DNA of 64,000 nt, taken from Parapedobacter sp. SGR-10. GTDB lineage: Bacteria > Bacteroidota > Bacteroidia > Sphingobacteriales > Sphingobacteriaceae. Position numbers and translations under genes: made by a program. The notes below the pieces were generated by a model that was given only the letters and a program-made list of their open reading frames with translations, was not told the DNA's origin and did not search any database. Position 1 is the first letter of the stretch; every line of letters starts with the position of its first letter. Where the stretch lies: contig NZ_JAAJTJ010000026.1 in assembly GCF_011030405.1 (NCBI RefSeq), forward strand, positions 1 through 64,000. The letters run 5' to 3'. Shown here one piece after another: positions 52,085 through 60,808 of this stretch.

Positions 52085-52837
52085 ATGTTTCGACATACCG
52101 GAAGGGGTCGTACCTTTTCCCACAATCTAAGATTAGCTTCCTTATTGTCAGCCGTGGCAGGCATCGTCAATATTGTCGGGTTACTTTCGTTTAGAACATT
52201 GACGACTAATGTAACAGGCCACTTTGCTTTTTTTGCTGAAGAATTGTTTTTGAAGAACTATGTTATAGCCCTTGTCTTCCTTTTTTATATTTTGTTTTTT
52301 TTGCTGGGCGCTTTTGTGTCAAGTCTTTTGATGGAAAGAGTTTCTGTACGTCACCCACAGTACGCTTATGTATGGCCAATTATCCTGGAAATAGCTGTGC
52401 TATTGTCTGTAAGTGTTTTTGGGACAATATCCGGAGGTGGTGGCAATGATATTATCCCGACGATACTATCCTGTGCCTTGCTGTTTGCAATGGGCCTGCA
52501 GAATGCTTTAGTGACGCGAGTGTCGGGATCGGTAGTCCGTACGACGCATCTCACGGGACTTTTTACCGATTTGGGAATAGATATTTCGAAGTTTTTTTTT
52601 CGGTTGGACAAACAAAGGCGAAAACAGCTCCGTAAAGGAATCTTGCTAAAATTCACGATTATTGGGTGCTTCTTCTTGGGAGGTCTGATCGGTGGTTTTG
52701 GGTTTCAGCAGATAGGTATATATATGCTCATGGTAGCCTCTGCGATACTGTTGTTTACGTTATGGTATGACGGGCTTTTGTTTCGTTATTATCATATCGT
52801 GCGCAGATTCAGACATCACCAGCACGAAAGGGGTTAG
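52085..52837 (+). CDS. YoaK-family (DUF1275) membrane protein
   Basis: 250 residues with six predicted helices. Family sequences: AVAGIVNIVGLLSF, TNVTGHFAFFAEELFLKN, ALLFAMGLQNALVTRVSGSVVRTTHLTGLFTDLGID, then LGGLIGGF. YoaK proteins are conserved inner-membrane proteins of unknown substrate. It is divergent from the frameshifted kinase and convergent with rpsJ, sharing a bidirectional terminator with it. Confidence 0.92.
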   Translation: MFRHTGRGRTFSHNLRLASLLSAVAGIVNIVGLLSFRTLTTNVTGHFAFFAEELFLKNYVIALVFLFYILFFLLGAFVSSLLMERVSVRHPQYAYVWPIILEIAVLLSVSVFGTISGGGGNDIIPTILSCALLFAMGLQNALVTRVSGSVVRTTHLTGLFTDLGIDISKFFFRLDKQRRKQLRKGILLKFTIIGCFFLGGLIGGFGFQQIGIYMLMVASAILLFTLWYDGLLFRYYHIVRRFRHHQHERG

Positions 52838-52843
52838 CTTAGA

Positions 52844-52886
52844 AAAAACAAGGGCTTCTTTTTCAACAAAAGAAGCCCTTGTTTTT
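52844..52886. terminator. bidirectional terminator between yoaK-like gene and rpsJ
   Basis: AAAAACAAGGGCTTCTTTT pairs with AAAAGAAGCCCTTGTTTTT around TCAAC, one of the strongest hairpins of the window, with A/T runs on both sides. It ends both the plus-strand gene and the str operon. Confidence 0.93.
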
Positions 52887-52906
52887 AATTGAAATCACTG
52901 TTCCTA

Positions 52907-53212
52907 TCACACTTTGATCTCAACTTCGACACCTGAAGGCAATTCAAGTTTCATCAATGCATCAACTGTTTTGGAGTTGGATGAATAGATGTCCAGCAAT
53001 CTCTTGTAAGAACACAACTGGAACTGCTCACGTGCTTTTTTGTTGACGTGTGGCGAACGCAAAACCGTATAGATTTTTTTCTCGGTAGGCAATGGAATAG
53101 GACCACTGACAACTGCACCTGTAGGTTTTACTGTTTTAACGATTTTCTCGGCGGACTTGTCTACCAGGTTGTAATCGTACGATTTCAATTTAATTCTGAT
53201 TCTTTGGCTCAT
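52907..53212 (-). CDS. rpsJ: 30S ribosomal protein S10
   Basis: 101 residues, full length: [27 protein letters not shown], then [42 protein letters not shown]10 is a head protein of the small subunit and also the NusE partner of NusB. It is the last gene of the str operon here, followed directly by the bidirectional terminator rather than by rplC. Confidence 0.97.
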   Translation of the reverse strand: MSQRIRIKLKSYDYNLVDKSAEKIVKTVKPTGAVVSGPIPLPTEKKIYTVLRSPHVNKKAREQFQLCSYKRLLDIYSSNSKTVDALMKLELPSGVEVEIKV

Positions 53213-53354
53213 TTTTTATTTGATTTAATATGGCCTTCAGTTAGAGCTATTCACAACCGTCGGCCGGTTTATCTTTTAGGATTCAGGACAAAGGAGCAAA
53301 GAATAAGGACTATATTATTGTCTTTTATCTTTGTTCCTTCATCTTTTATCTCAA

Positions 53355-55484
53355 TTAATCTTCGTCAACAAGATTTTTGACTTTTCCTTTTGATTTTGAA
53401 ATCACTTCCTCAGCCACATTGCGCGGTGCTTCGGCATAGTGATCAAATTCCATTGTAGAAGTCGCACGTCCTGATGTGATGGTACGCAATTGTGTCACGT
53501 AGCCAAACATTTCAGAAAGGGGAACGATAGCTTTGATAACCTGTGCGCCACCTCGTGAATCCAAACCTTGCATTTGGCCACGACGACGGTTCAAGTCACC
53601 CATGACATCACCCATATTTTCTTCCGGAGTCAATACTTCCACTTTCATGATAGGCTCCATCAATACAGGTGAACACTTAGGCAAAGCGTTACGGTAAGCT
53701 GCACGTCCAGCGATCTCAAATGACAATGAATCCGAGTCGACTGCGTGGAATGAACCATCGATCAAACGAACTTTCATTGCCGACAATGGATAGCCTGCCA
53801 AGACACCGTTGGCCATAGAGGATTCAAAACCTTTCTGGACAGAAGGAATATACTCTTTAGGAATAGCACCACCCACGATTTCGTTGACGAATTGTAGAGG
53901 GGATTTGTTAAGATCCCAATCTTCGTCCACAGGTGAGATAACAACCTTGATGTCCGCGAACTTACCACGACCACCGGTTTGTTTTTTGTACACTTCACGG
54001 TGTTCAGTGGTGCCTGTGATAGACTCTTTGTAAGCTACCTGAGGAGCACCTTGGTTTACTTCTACCTTGAACTCACGTTTCAAACGGTCGATCAGGATAT
54101 CCAAGTGAAGCTCACCCATACCGGAGATAACGGTCTGACCTGTTTCTTCATCAGTCTTTACAACAAAAGTAGGGTCTTCTTCGGCCAGTTTACCTAGAGC
54201 CAGACCCAATTTGTCTACGTCAGCTTGTGTCTTAGGCTCGATCGCCAAACCGATTACCGGCTCAGGGAATACCATAGATTCCAAAACGATAGGGTTTTTC
54301 TCATCACAAAGTGTATCGCCTGTTTTGATGTCTTTAAAACCGACTACGGCGCCGATATCACCCGCACCGATTCTTTCGATAGGGTTTTGCTTGTTAGCAT
54401 GCATCTGGAAGATACGGGAGATACGCTCTTTGTTGCCTGAACGCGTGTTCAATACATAAGAGCCGGCTTCCAATACTCCTGAATATGCACGTATGAAACA
54501 TAGACGGCCTACGAATGGGTCAGTAGCAATCTTGAAGCCCAATGCAGCGAAAGGTTCTGATTCAGAAGGCTTACGCTCGATAGGTTGTTCGGTACGAGGG
54601 TCTGTACCCGCTACAGCTTCGATATCCAATGGCGAAGGCAATAGTTCCATCACCAAGTCAAGCATGGTTTGTACACCTTTGTTTTTGAAGGATGAACCAC
54701 ACACCATCGGTACGATAGCGTTGTCCAATACTGCTTTGCGCAAAGCATCTAAGATCTCACGCTCGGTCAATGAATTTGGATCATCAAAGAATTTCTCCAT
54801 CAAAGACTCGTCGTAAGAAGCAACAGCTTCCAGCAATTTCTCACGGTATTCAGCTACTTCGTCTACCATGTCGTCGGGAATTGGCACTTCGGTATAGGTC
54901 ATACCTTTGTCTGCTTCGTTCCATACCATACCACGGTTGTTGATCAAGTCGACTACACCTTTGAAATCGTCTTCTGCTCCGATAGGCAATTGCAATGCCA
55001 CAGCCTCGGAACCCAACATGTCTTTTACTTGTTTGACGACTTTCAGGAAGTCTGCACCCGAACGGTCCATTTTGTTGACGAAACCGATACGAGGAACTTT
55101 GTAGCCATCGGCCAAGCGCCAGTTGGTCTCAGATTGAGGCTCCACACCGTCAACTGCTGAGAACAGGAATACCAATCCGTCCAATACACGAAGGGAGCGG
55201 TTTACCTCTACTGTAAAGTCCACGTGTCCCGGAGTATCGATGACGTTTACCTGGTATTTTTTGTTACGGTAGTTCCAGAATACGGTTACAGCTGCGGAAG
55301 TGATCGTGATACCACGCTCTTGCTCTTGAGCCATCCAGTCAGTCGTAGCCGAACCTTCGTGTGTCTCTCCCAACTTGTGGTTCACACCCGAATAGAACAG
55401 GATACGCTCTGTGGTCGTAGTTTTACCGGCATCGATGTGAGCAGCGATACCAATATTTCTTACTAATTTTAAATCTTTTGCCAT
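53355..55484 (-). CDS. fusA: elongation factor G
   Basis: 709 residues, full length. G1 motif [15 protein letters not shown] at about 17-31, [10 protein letters not shown] switch at about 56-65, DTPGHVDFT at about 83-91 and NKMDRSGAD at about 137-145. Domain IV region [19 protein letters not shown] and the C-terminal region with [16 protein letters not shown] are normal. EF-G catalyses ribosomal translocation. Between rpsG and rpsJ in the str operon, 142 bp before rpsJ. Confidence 0.97.
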   Translation of the reverse strand: MAKDLKLVRNIGIAAHIDAGKTTTTERILFYSGVNHKLGETHEGSATTDWMAQEQERGITITSAAVTVFWNYRNKKYQVNVIDTPGHVDFTVEVNRSLRVLDGLVFLFSAVDGVEPQSETNWRLADGYKVPRIGFVNKMDRSGADFLKVVKQVKDMLGSEAVALQLPIGAEDDFKGVVDLINNRGMVWNEADKGMTYTEVPIPDDMVDEVAEYREKLLEAVASYDESLMEKFFDDPNSLTEREILDALRKAVLDNAIVPMVCGSSFKNKGVQTMLDLVMELLPSPLDIEAVAGTDPRTEQPIERKPSESEPFAALGFKIATDPFVGRLCFIRAYSGVLEAGSYVLNTRSGNKERISRIFQMHANKQNPIERIGAGDIGAVVGFKDIKTGDTLCDEKNPIVLESMVFPEPVIGLAIEPKTQADVDKLGLALGKLAEEDPTFVVKTDEETGQTVISGMGELHLDILIDRLKREFKVEVNQGAPQVAYKESITGTTEHREVYKKQTGGRGKFADIKVVISPVDEDWDLNKSPLQFVNEIVGGAIPKEYIPSVQKGFESSMANGVLAGYPLSAMKVRLIDGSFHAVDSDSLSFEIAGRAAYRNALPKCSPVLMEPIMKVEVLTPEENMGDVMGDLNRRRGQMQGLDSRGGAQVIKAIVPLSEMFGYVTQLRTITSGRATSTMEFDHYAEAPRNVAEEVISKSKGKVKNLVDED

Positions 55485-55587
55485 TGTTATTTTAAAAAAA
55501 GATTACACAGGATTAATAAGATTTCACGGATGGAGCTATAAATACTAGATCTGTGTAATCCTTATAATCTGTGTAATCATATCAATA

Positions 55588-56055
55588 TTAGAATCTGAAG
55601 TGTGAGAACGCTTTGTTAGCTTCTGCCATTTTGTGCGTGTCTTCTTTCTTCTTCACGGCTGCACCCTCACCTTTGGATGCCGAAATGATTTCTCCGGCCA
55701 ATTTTTCGTGCATGGTTTTTTCACCACGTTTACGGGCGTAAGAGATCATCCATTTCATACCCAATGCAATCTTGCGCTCTGGACGTACTTCCATAGGAAC
55801 TTGGAAGTTGGCTCCGCCGACACGACGGGATTTTACCTCTACCGAAGGCATGACATTGTTCAATGCTTTCTTCCATGTTTCCAGACCGTTTTCCTGTGTT
55901 TTTTGCTCGACCAGTTCTACAGCATCGTAGAAGATTGAATAGGCGATAGATTTTTTACCATCTACCATTAGGTTGTTGACAAAACGTGTTACCTGAGTCT
56001 CATTAAACTTTGGATCAGGTAAAATGATTCTTTTCTTTGGTTTTGACTTTCTCAT
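55588..56055 (-). CDS. rpsG: 30S ribosomal protein S7
   Basis: 155 residues: [48 protein letters not shown] and [41 protein letters not shown], complete. S7 organises the 30S head and is the usual autogenous regulator of the str operon. 103 bp separate it from fusA. Confidence 0.97.
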   Translation of the reverse strand: MRKSKPKKRIILPDPKFNETQVTRFVNNLMVDGKKSIAYSIFYDAVELVEQKTQENGLETWKKALNNVMPSVEVKSRRVGGANFQVPMEVRPERKIALGMKWMISYARKRGEKTMHEKLAGEIISASKGEGAAVKKKEDTHKMAEANKAFSHFRF

Positions 56056-56074
56056 TTTCTTTTCCTCCGTTTAA

Positions 56075-56482
56075 TTATTTTTTACCTTTTGCCGGAGCTG
56101 CTGCTTGTCCTGGTTTAGGACGCTTAGTTCCGTATTTAGAACGACGTTGGTTACGACCATTGACGCCAGAAGTATCCAATGCGCCACGGATGATGTGGTA
56201 ACGGACACCTGGTAAGTCTTTCACACGGCCACCGCGGATCAACACGATGGAGTGCTCCTGTAGATTGTGGCCTTCACCTGGGATGTAGGCATTCACCTCT
56301 TTACCGTTTGTCAAACGAACACGAGCGACTTTACGCATGGCTGAGTTTGGTTTTTTAGGGGTAGTAGTATATACACGCGTACATACACCTCTTCGCTGTG
56401 GACATGAGTCCAACGCTGGAGACTTACTCTTGTCTTCCAGAGCTACTCTACCTTTTCTAACTAATTGTTGAATAGTAGGCAT
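56075..56482 (-). CDS. rpsL: 30S ribosomal protein S12
   Basis: 135 residues with the family core [37 protein letters not shown] and [35 protein letters not shown]. The lysine in TPKKPNSA, where streptomycin-resistance changes occur, is wild type. C-terminal tail [13 protein letters not shown] is typical of Bacteroidota. First gene of the str operon, 19 bp before rpsG. Confidence 0.97.
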   Translation of the reverse strand: MPTIQQLVRKGRVALEDKSKSPALDSCPQRRGVCTRVYTTTPKKPNSAMRKVARVRLTNGKEVNAYIPGEGHNLQEHSIVLIRGGRVKDLPGVRYHIIRGALDTSGVNGRNQRRSKYGTKRPKPGQAAAPAKGKK

Positions 56483-56530
56483 TTACCTGTTTTCTTTTTT
56501 AAATTGTTTAAAATTTATTTTTTTAGTCCG

Positions 56531-56561
56531 CAAAGATATGAATAAGTTTTTGAATTGTAAA
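56531..56561 (-). promoter_or_regulatory. candidate promoter of the str operon
   Basis: On the minus strand TTTACAATTC ... TATCTTTG (56538-56531) fits a -33-like TTTA spaced 19 bp from a TAnnTTTG -7 box. The leader to the rpsL ATG at 56482 is about 43 nt, AT-rich. Confidence 0.5.
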
Positions 56562-56677
56562 TAGTTAATAACAAATTGTTTTGTTAGTTTTGCAGACCTC
56601 TTTTGATAGTGTTTGCTTTTTGATGGCCACATAGAGGGTTATATAAACTGTAAACAACACAATTAAGCTTTATAAAT

Positions 56678-57154
56678 ATGAAAATTAAATCGATTATTTT
56701 TTTGTTGGCCATAGTGACATTTGTTTTTTTGGGGTGCTCGAAGGATGAGGGCAATGGCGGGGAGAAAGTTTCAGGTGTCAAGGTTACGGTCACTGTAACC
56801 GGTATTAAGGAAGGAGATTCGTTTTATACCAGTTTCTTTGGGATGGATCCTAATGGTAAACGCTTATCATGGAAAGTAAATGGGAAGATGTATGAGGCAA
56901 ATTCGGATGTAGATTTGTATACCGAAGATTTTCTGGGAAGTACCACGACTTATATTGGTGAAGTTGTAGATATAGCGTCGGCTACAGTTGTCGTAGATGC
57001 GTCAGCTGCTGATGGTAATTCTTATACGGTTTCTATTAAAGTAGAACAAGATGGCGAAATAATGCATAATGTGCAAAAAACAGTCACCGGAGATGATGGT
57101 ATTGATATGAAAAATTATATGGTTGTGGGAGATATTGATATTGGCTTCAACTAA
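56678..57154 (+). CDS. small lipoprotein, function unknown
   Basis: 158 residues; lipobox VFLGC (Cys20), then a SKDEGNGG spacer. The mature part is all beta (KVTVTVTGIKEGDSFYTSFFGM, TTTYIGEVVDIASATVVVDASAADGNSYTVSIKVEQDG) and may be a single C-type or fibronectin-like sandwich. Family not recognised. Monocistronic with its own terminator. Confidence 0.75.
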   Translation: MKIKSIIFLLAIVTFVFLGCSKDEGNGGEKVSGVKVTVTVTGIKEGDSFYTSFFGMDPNGKRLSWKVNGKMYEANSDVDLYTEDFLGSTTTYIGEVVDIASATVVVDASAADGNSYTVSIKVEQDGEIMHNVQKTVTGDDGIDMKNYMVVGDIDIGFN

Positions 57155-57175
57155 ATAGGCGAAAAGCATAAATAC

Positions 57176-57213
57176 AATGCCCCAAAGAGTGTCAGACTTT
57201 TTGGGGCATTTTT
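57176..57213 (+). terminator. terminator of the small lipoprotein gene
   Basis: AATGCCCCAAA pairs with TTTGGGGCATT and a T-run follows; loop of about 11 nt. Confidence 0.9.
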
Positions 57214-57301
57214 ATGGTATGGTGCACATAGGAGGGGATATTCTCTGTTTTCAATTTTCAATTCACCGTTATTCATTATTTTTATTCCCATATATTCTTT
57301 T

Positions 57302-57309
57302 TATTTTTG
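57302..57309 (+). promoter_or_regulatory. candidate -7 box of metA (TATTTTTG)
   Basis: TATTTTTG matches TAnnTTTG, 36 bp before the metA ATG at 57345. No clear TTG/TTTG partner upstream. No SAM riboswitch fold is seen in this leader. Confidence 0.4.
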
Positions 57310-57344
57310 CTCTGAATTTTTAAAGTAGGGTAAGGGAAACAGCT

Positions 57345-58289
57345 ATGCCAGTCAAAATACCAGATAATCTTCCAGCGATAGAGCTTTTAAAAAAGGAAAA
57401 CATATTTGTAATGAGTGACCTGCGGGCCAATTCGCAGGATATCCGTCCGCAACGATTGCTTATCCTTAATCTCATGCCGTTGAAGATTACTGCGGAGACA
57501 GATTTCGTGCGCTTGCTTTCCAACAATCCCCTGCAGGTAGAGGTCGAGTTCTTGAGGTTGGAAACCCATACGTCCAAAAATACTTCGGAAGAGCATCTGG
57601 AATTGTTTTACAAAGGTTTTTCCGAGATCAAAGAGAATTTTTACGATGGCATGATCATTACCGGGGCACCCGTAGAGATGATGAAGTTTGAAGAAGTAAC
57701 CTATTGGGATGAGGTCACGACTATCTTTGATTGGGCCCGGAAACATGTCACTTCTACCTTATATATATGCTGGGCCTCTCAGGCTGCACTTTACCATTTC
57801 TATGGCGTCGAAAAGGTGCCGTTGGACAAGAAACTGTTCGGGGTCTTCAAGCATACGGCTACAGACAAGCGGGATCTGCTGTTTAGGGGGTTTGACGATG
57901 AGTTTTTTATTCCCCATAGCCGACATACCACCTTGCGGAAAGAAGATATGCAGAATAACCCCGAAATAACCATTCTTTCTGAGTCTCCTGAGGCTGGTGT
58001 AGCCATTGCTTCCTCGCGGGGAGGACGTGAGTTTTATCTTACAGGGCATTCTGAGTATGCGCCGTTGACGTTGCATGAGGAGTATATGCGTGATGTGGAA
58101 AAAGGACTGCCGATAGAGATGCCGCAGAATTATTATAGAGGTCATAATCCAAGCAACCCTCCTTTGGTACGCTGGGCAAGTCACGCCAACCTGCTATTCA
58201 ACAATTGGCTGAACTACTATGTCTATCAAGAGACTCCTTTTGATCTGAAAGAAGTGGAACAGCTCGGAGAGATCAAGCATCATGGATAG
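57345..58289 (+). CDS. metAA: homoserine O-acetyltransferase (MetA family)
   Basis: 314 residues. The MetA catalytic set is visible at its standard numbers: Cys142 in LYICWASQAAL, His235 and Glu237 in LTGHSEYAP. Residue 111 is Glu (TGAPVEMMKF), which in this family selects acetyl-CoA (Gly selects succinyl-CoA), so the product should be O-acetylhomoserine, the substrate for direct sulfhydrylation to homocysteine. First committed step of methionine synthesis in the cytosol. Monocistronic in this window. Confidence 0.93.
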   Translation: MPVKIPDNLPAIELLKKENIFVMSDLRANSQDIRPQRLLILNLMPLKITAETDFVRLLSNNPLQVEVEFLRLETHTSKNTSEEHLELFYKGFSEIKENFYDGMIITGAPVEMMKFEEVTYWDEVTTIFDWARKHVTSTLYICWASQAALYHFYGVEKVPLDKKLFGVFKHTATDKRDLLFRGFDDEFFIPHSRHTTLRKEDMQNNPEITILSESPEAGVAIASSRGGREFYLTGHSEYAPLTLHEEYMRDVEKGLPIEMPQNYYRGHNPSNPPLVRWASHANLLFNNWLNYYVYQETPFDLKEVEQLGEIKHHG

Positions 58290-58320
58290 TAGTGATAACT
58301 GTCTGTGAGGTTTTTTTGCT

Positions 58321-59172
58321 TTATTGGAACTTGAGTTTATCCAGTAAATCTGTATAATACTTCGCGTTCCAGATATCGAGTACGCTATCGTCTTTTATGA
58401 ACCGGATTACATCCTCTTTGGCTCTGTCAAATGATATAGCTTCTATCTTTTCCTTTAACAGCTCTTTTATCTGTTCCGCAGTGATAGTGTCCGTTATCCA
58501 GTCTCCGGTATCTATTGCTCGGGACAAAAAATGATCGACACTTAGTGGGATACCTTTCTTGATATACCATTCCAGATCGTACCAATCCCGTCCCTTGATT
58601 CTATTTTTCCATTTTCTGAACAGTACAGCGTGTACTTTTCCTGCAAATAGCGAAGGCAGGTCAAAACATTTCACATAAAATGAGAAAGGACGAGTAAGGA
58701 GCTTTTCTTCAGTGCCAAACCCTAATGGAGGTTTTCTGTCTACTTCTATCTTGATCTTGATGGGGCGATTGGTACGTATGCCTGTCTGTCCAAGGACATT
58801 CTCCAAAATAAGCTCTTGCCACAAGGTGTCTGATTTCAGAAAGGCAGATTCGATGTTTGACACCTCTTTTTTTTCCTTTTCTTTGATGCTCACAGTCATG
58901 CCGAGAGCTTTAAATTCTAAAGACATAGCATCAAAATAGGGTTCAATTGAGAACGCGGGATCTGTTCTCAATAAGGAAAAGTCCAGGTCTTCGGAAAAAC
59001 GGTCCAGACCGTAAAAGATCCGTAAGGCCGTGCCACCGTAGAAGGCTGCCTTTTCGAAAAAATCTGTTCTGGACAATCCTGCCAGGGTTACCTCCTGCAT
59101 GATCTCTCGCAGAGCAGCGGATGTATCGTCTATATTTTTAGGATTATACTCCTTTATCCACTCTTTTATCAT
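58321..59172 (-). CDS. AbiEii-type toxin, nucleotidyltransferase
   Basis: 283 residues. The GSx-like motif of the family is AAFYGGTALRIFYGLDRFSEDLDFSLLR (about 42-69), with Asp residues of DLDF for metal binding. It is a putative GTP- or nucleotide-transferring toxin of type IV toxin-antitoxin/abortive-infection systems. KRPIKIKIEVDRKPPLGF and KVHAVLFRKWKNRIKGRDWYDL are also family-like. It overlaps the antitoxin gene by 4 bp (ATGA), so the pair is translationally coupled. Confidence 0.92.
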   Translation of the reverse strand: MIKEWIKEYNPKNIDDTSAALREIMQEVTLAGLSRTDFFEKAAFYGGTALRIFYGLDRFSEDLDFSLLRTDPAFSIEPYFDAMSLEFKALGMTVSIKEKEKKEVSNIESAFLKSDTLWQELILENVLGQTGIRTNRPIKIKIEVDRKPPLGFGTEEKLLTRPFSFYVKCFDLPSLFAGKVHAVLFRKWKNRIKGRDWYDLEWYIKKGIPLSVDHFLSRAIDTGDWITDTITAEQIKELLKEKIEAISFDRAKEDVIRFIKDDSVLDIWNAKYYTDLLDKLKFQ

Positions 59173-59807
59173 AGCGTTTGCAAGGTCTTGATCAACATTT
59201 GCAGGCTAGATTGCTTCGGGGCATCACTGATCCAGGAAGCTATCGCCTCTATATCCAAAGTAAGGAGTGCTTCCTCTTCTATACGTAGGTCCTCTGTCAA
59301 AAAATCAAGTGTCTGCCGGACGCTGCGCAGAGACACACCCGCTGTGGTGACGATCTTGTCGCAGAGTGCCTTTTCGGGGGAGGCGACTAATGCGGCTTGA
59401 TTTTCGGTCAGTAGGACACGTTGTATCCCGAATGTGTAGTAGGGGGCTTCCAAATGCCGATAAGTAAATCTTCCTACTTCGGTTTTGTAGGTTTTTGTGG
59501 CCTTTAAGGTCACGGAACTGATTTCATATACCCGCTCGGGTACGAAACCCCAATACGACATCGCCGTCTCCAACGATACGTAACTGGGGCCGTGGAGATG
59601 ATTGGCGATGAGGAAAAGCCCGGGAATAGGAAGGTCGGTACGTGGTCCGGGTACATACAGGCCACGCTTGACATACTGAAGCTCATCTTCTCGCACTAAT
59701 GCACTGATCTTGTCGTTGGGTCTCTTGTATTCTTTCAGTAGATGCAGGACCGTTTGGCGGGACAAGGGGGCGTCGGTATACTTCTTGAGCAGGCGTTCAA
59801 AATCCAT
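59169..59807 (-). CDS. AbiEi-type antitoxin/repressor
   Basis: 212 residues from the ATG at 59807 (a TTG/GTG seven codons upstream is rejected). N-terminal helix-turn-helix (LLKKYTDAPLSRQTVLHLLKE, DDELQYVKRGLYVPGPR). The AbiEi antitoxin-like core PIPGLFLIANHLHGPSYVSLETAMSYWGF is typical. It represses its own promoter and prevents toxicity of the AbiEii partner. An inverted repeat operator candidate lies upstream (59805-59879). Confidence 0.92.
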   Translation of the reverse strand: MDFERLLKKYTDAPLSRQTVLHLLKEYKRPNDKISALVREDELQYVKRGLYVPGPRTDLPIPGLFLIANHLHGPSYVSLETAMSYWGFVPERVYEISSVTLKATKTYKTEVGRFTYRHLEAPYYTFGIQRVLLTENQAALVASPEKALCDKIVTTAGVSLRSVRQTLDFLTEDLRIEEEALLTLDIEAIASWISDAPKQSSLQMLIKTLQTL

Positions 59808-59879
59808 TATTGTAAAATATAAACACAATAATCGGTTTTTTTTCGATTATTTGCAAATTATTTTACAACAATAATGAGA
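59805..59879. promoter_or_regulatory. inverted-repeat operator candidate of the abiE pair
   Basis: AATAATCG (59829-59836) is repeated inverted as CGATTATT (59846-59853), a perfect 8-bp arm pair spaced 9 bp. Around it ATTATTGTAAAAT (from about 59806) and ATTTTACAACAATAAT (59861-59876) form a second nested pair. AbiEi antitoxins bind inverted repeats upstream of their operon, so this is the likely operator. Confidence 0.6.
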
Positions 59880-60103
59880 TTTATCATTTGACTGAAGATA
59901 CGATAACCGGCAATCTAAATCTTAAATAGATGTTGCTTTTTTGTATTTTTGTGCCGCAGGACAAATCTTGTGTTGTTCTTGGTATGGCTTTTGCTGAACC
60001 GGAAAAGTGTTGGCGGATATCGATGGAACAAATGACCGTTAAAAGTTTTTTGTAGCTACTACCTACTTCGTCATATAGCGCCAAAGGTTATTTAAGATTT
60101 AAT

Positions 60104-60781
60104 ATGGTGAAGAAAATAGTACAAAATCTGCTTGTCATTTGTTCAGTATGGATGTTGACAGGCTGTTTTGATGTTGTAGAAGAGGTGGATATTAACTCCA
60201 ACGGATCCGGAAGAATAAAAGCAACGGTAAATCTGAGCAAGAGCAAAACGAAAGTAGCCTCATTGATGAAGCTGGACAAGGTGGACGGTATAAAGATACC
60301 CTCCAAAACCGAAATCCAAAAGGAAGCCGATGCCATCGTTCGGCTCTTAAAACAGACCTCAGGTATCAGCGATGTACAGTCATCGCTGGATTTTGACAAT
60401 TATATTGCGACTTTATCCTGTAGTTTTAACGATGTCAAAGCACTCAATGCTTTCTCTAAGATCCTTTCGGCACATTTTAAGGTTGAGCTTTCTACCTATT
60501 CCAGCTATTCTTACGATCCTGCTGCCAGAGTATTTGGCAGAAACTATACCTATAATGCAGAGGTAAAAAAAGAGTTCGCAAAACTAAAAACGGATAATCA
60601 AGAATCTTTTAACCAAGCCCATTTTACGAGTATTTATAGATTCCAGGATCATGTAGCTCGTCAGCAACATGCGAATGCCAAAATATCTCCCAACAAAAAA
60701 GCCGTGATGCTCAAGGTCCGGGCGACAGATCTGATCAATGGAAAGGTAAATCTATCCAATCGGATCACACTGAGCAAATAA
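60104..60781 (+). CDS. lipoprotein of unknown function
   Basis: 225 residues with lipobox MLTGC (Cys21). Mature sequence starts FDVVEEVDINSNGSGRIKATVNLSKS and has a mixed alpha/beta look; a long helix at about 65-90 (KTEIQKEADAIVRLLKQTSG). Not a recognised family. Upstream, 59945-59952 has a TATTTTTG box. It begins a three-gene operon with the two DUF4836-like genes, 27 bp before the next start. Confidence 0.75.
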   Translation: MVKKIVQNLLVICSVWMLTGCFDVVEEVDINSNGSGRIKATVNLSKSKTKVASLMKLDKVDGIKIPSKTEIQKEADAIVRLLKQTSGISDVQSSLDFDNYIATLSCSFNDVKALNAFSKILSAHFKVELSTYSSYSYDPAARVFGRNYTYNAEVKKEFAKLKTDNQESFNQAHFTSIYRFQDHVARQQHANAKISPNKKAVMLKVRATDLINGKVNLSNRITLSK

Positions 60782-60808
60782 TATCATATACCAGCTTAAT
60801 CATACTAT

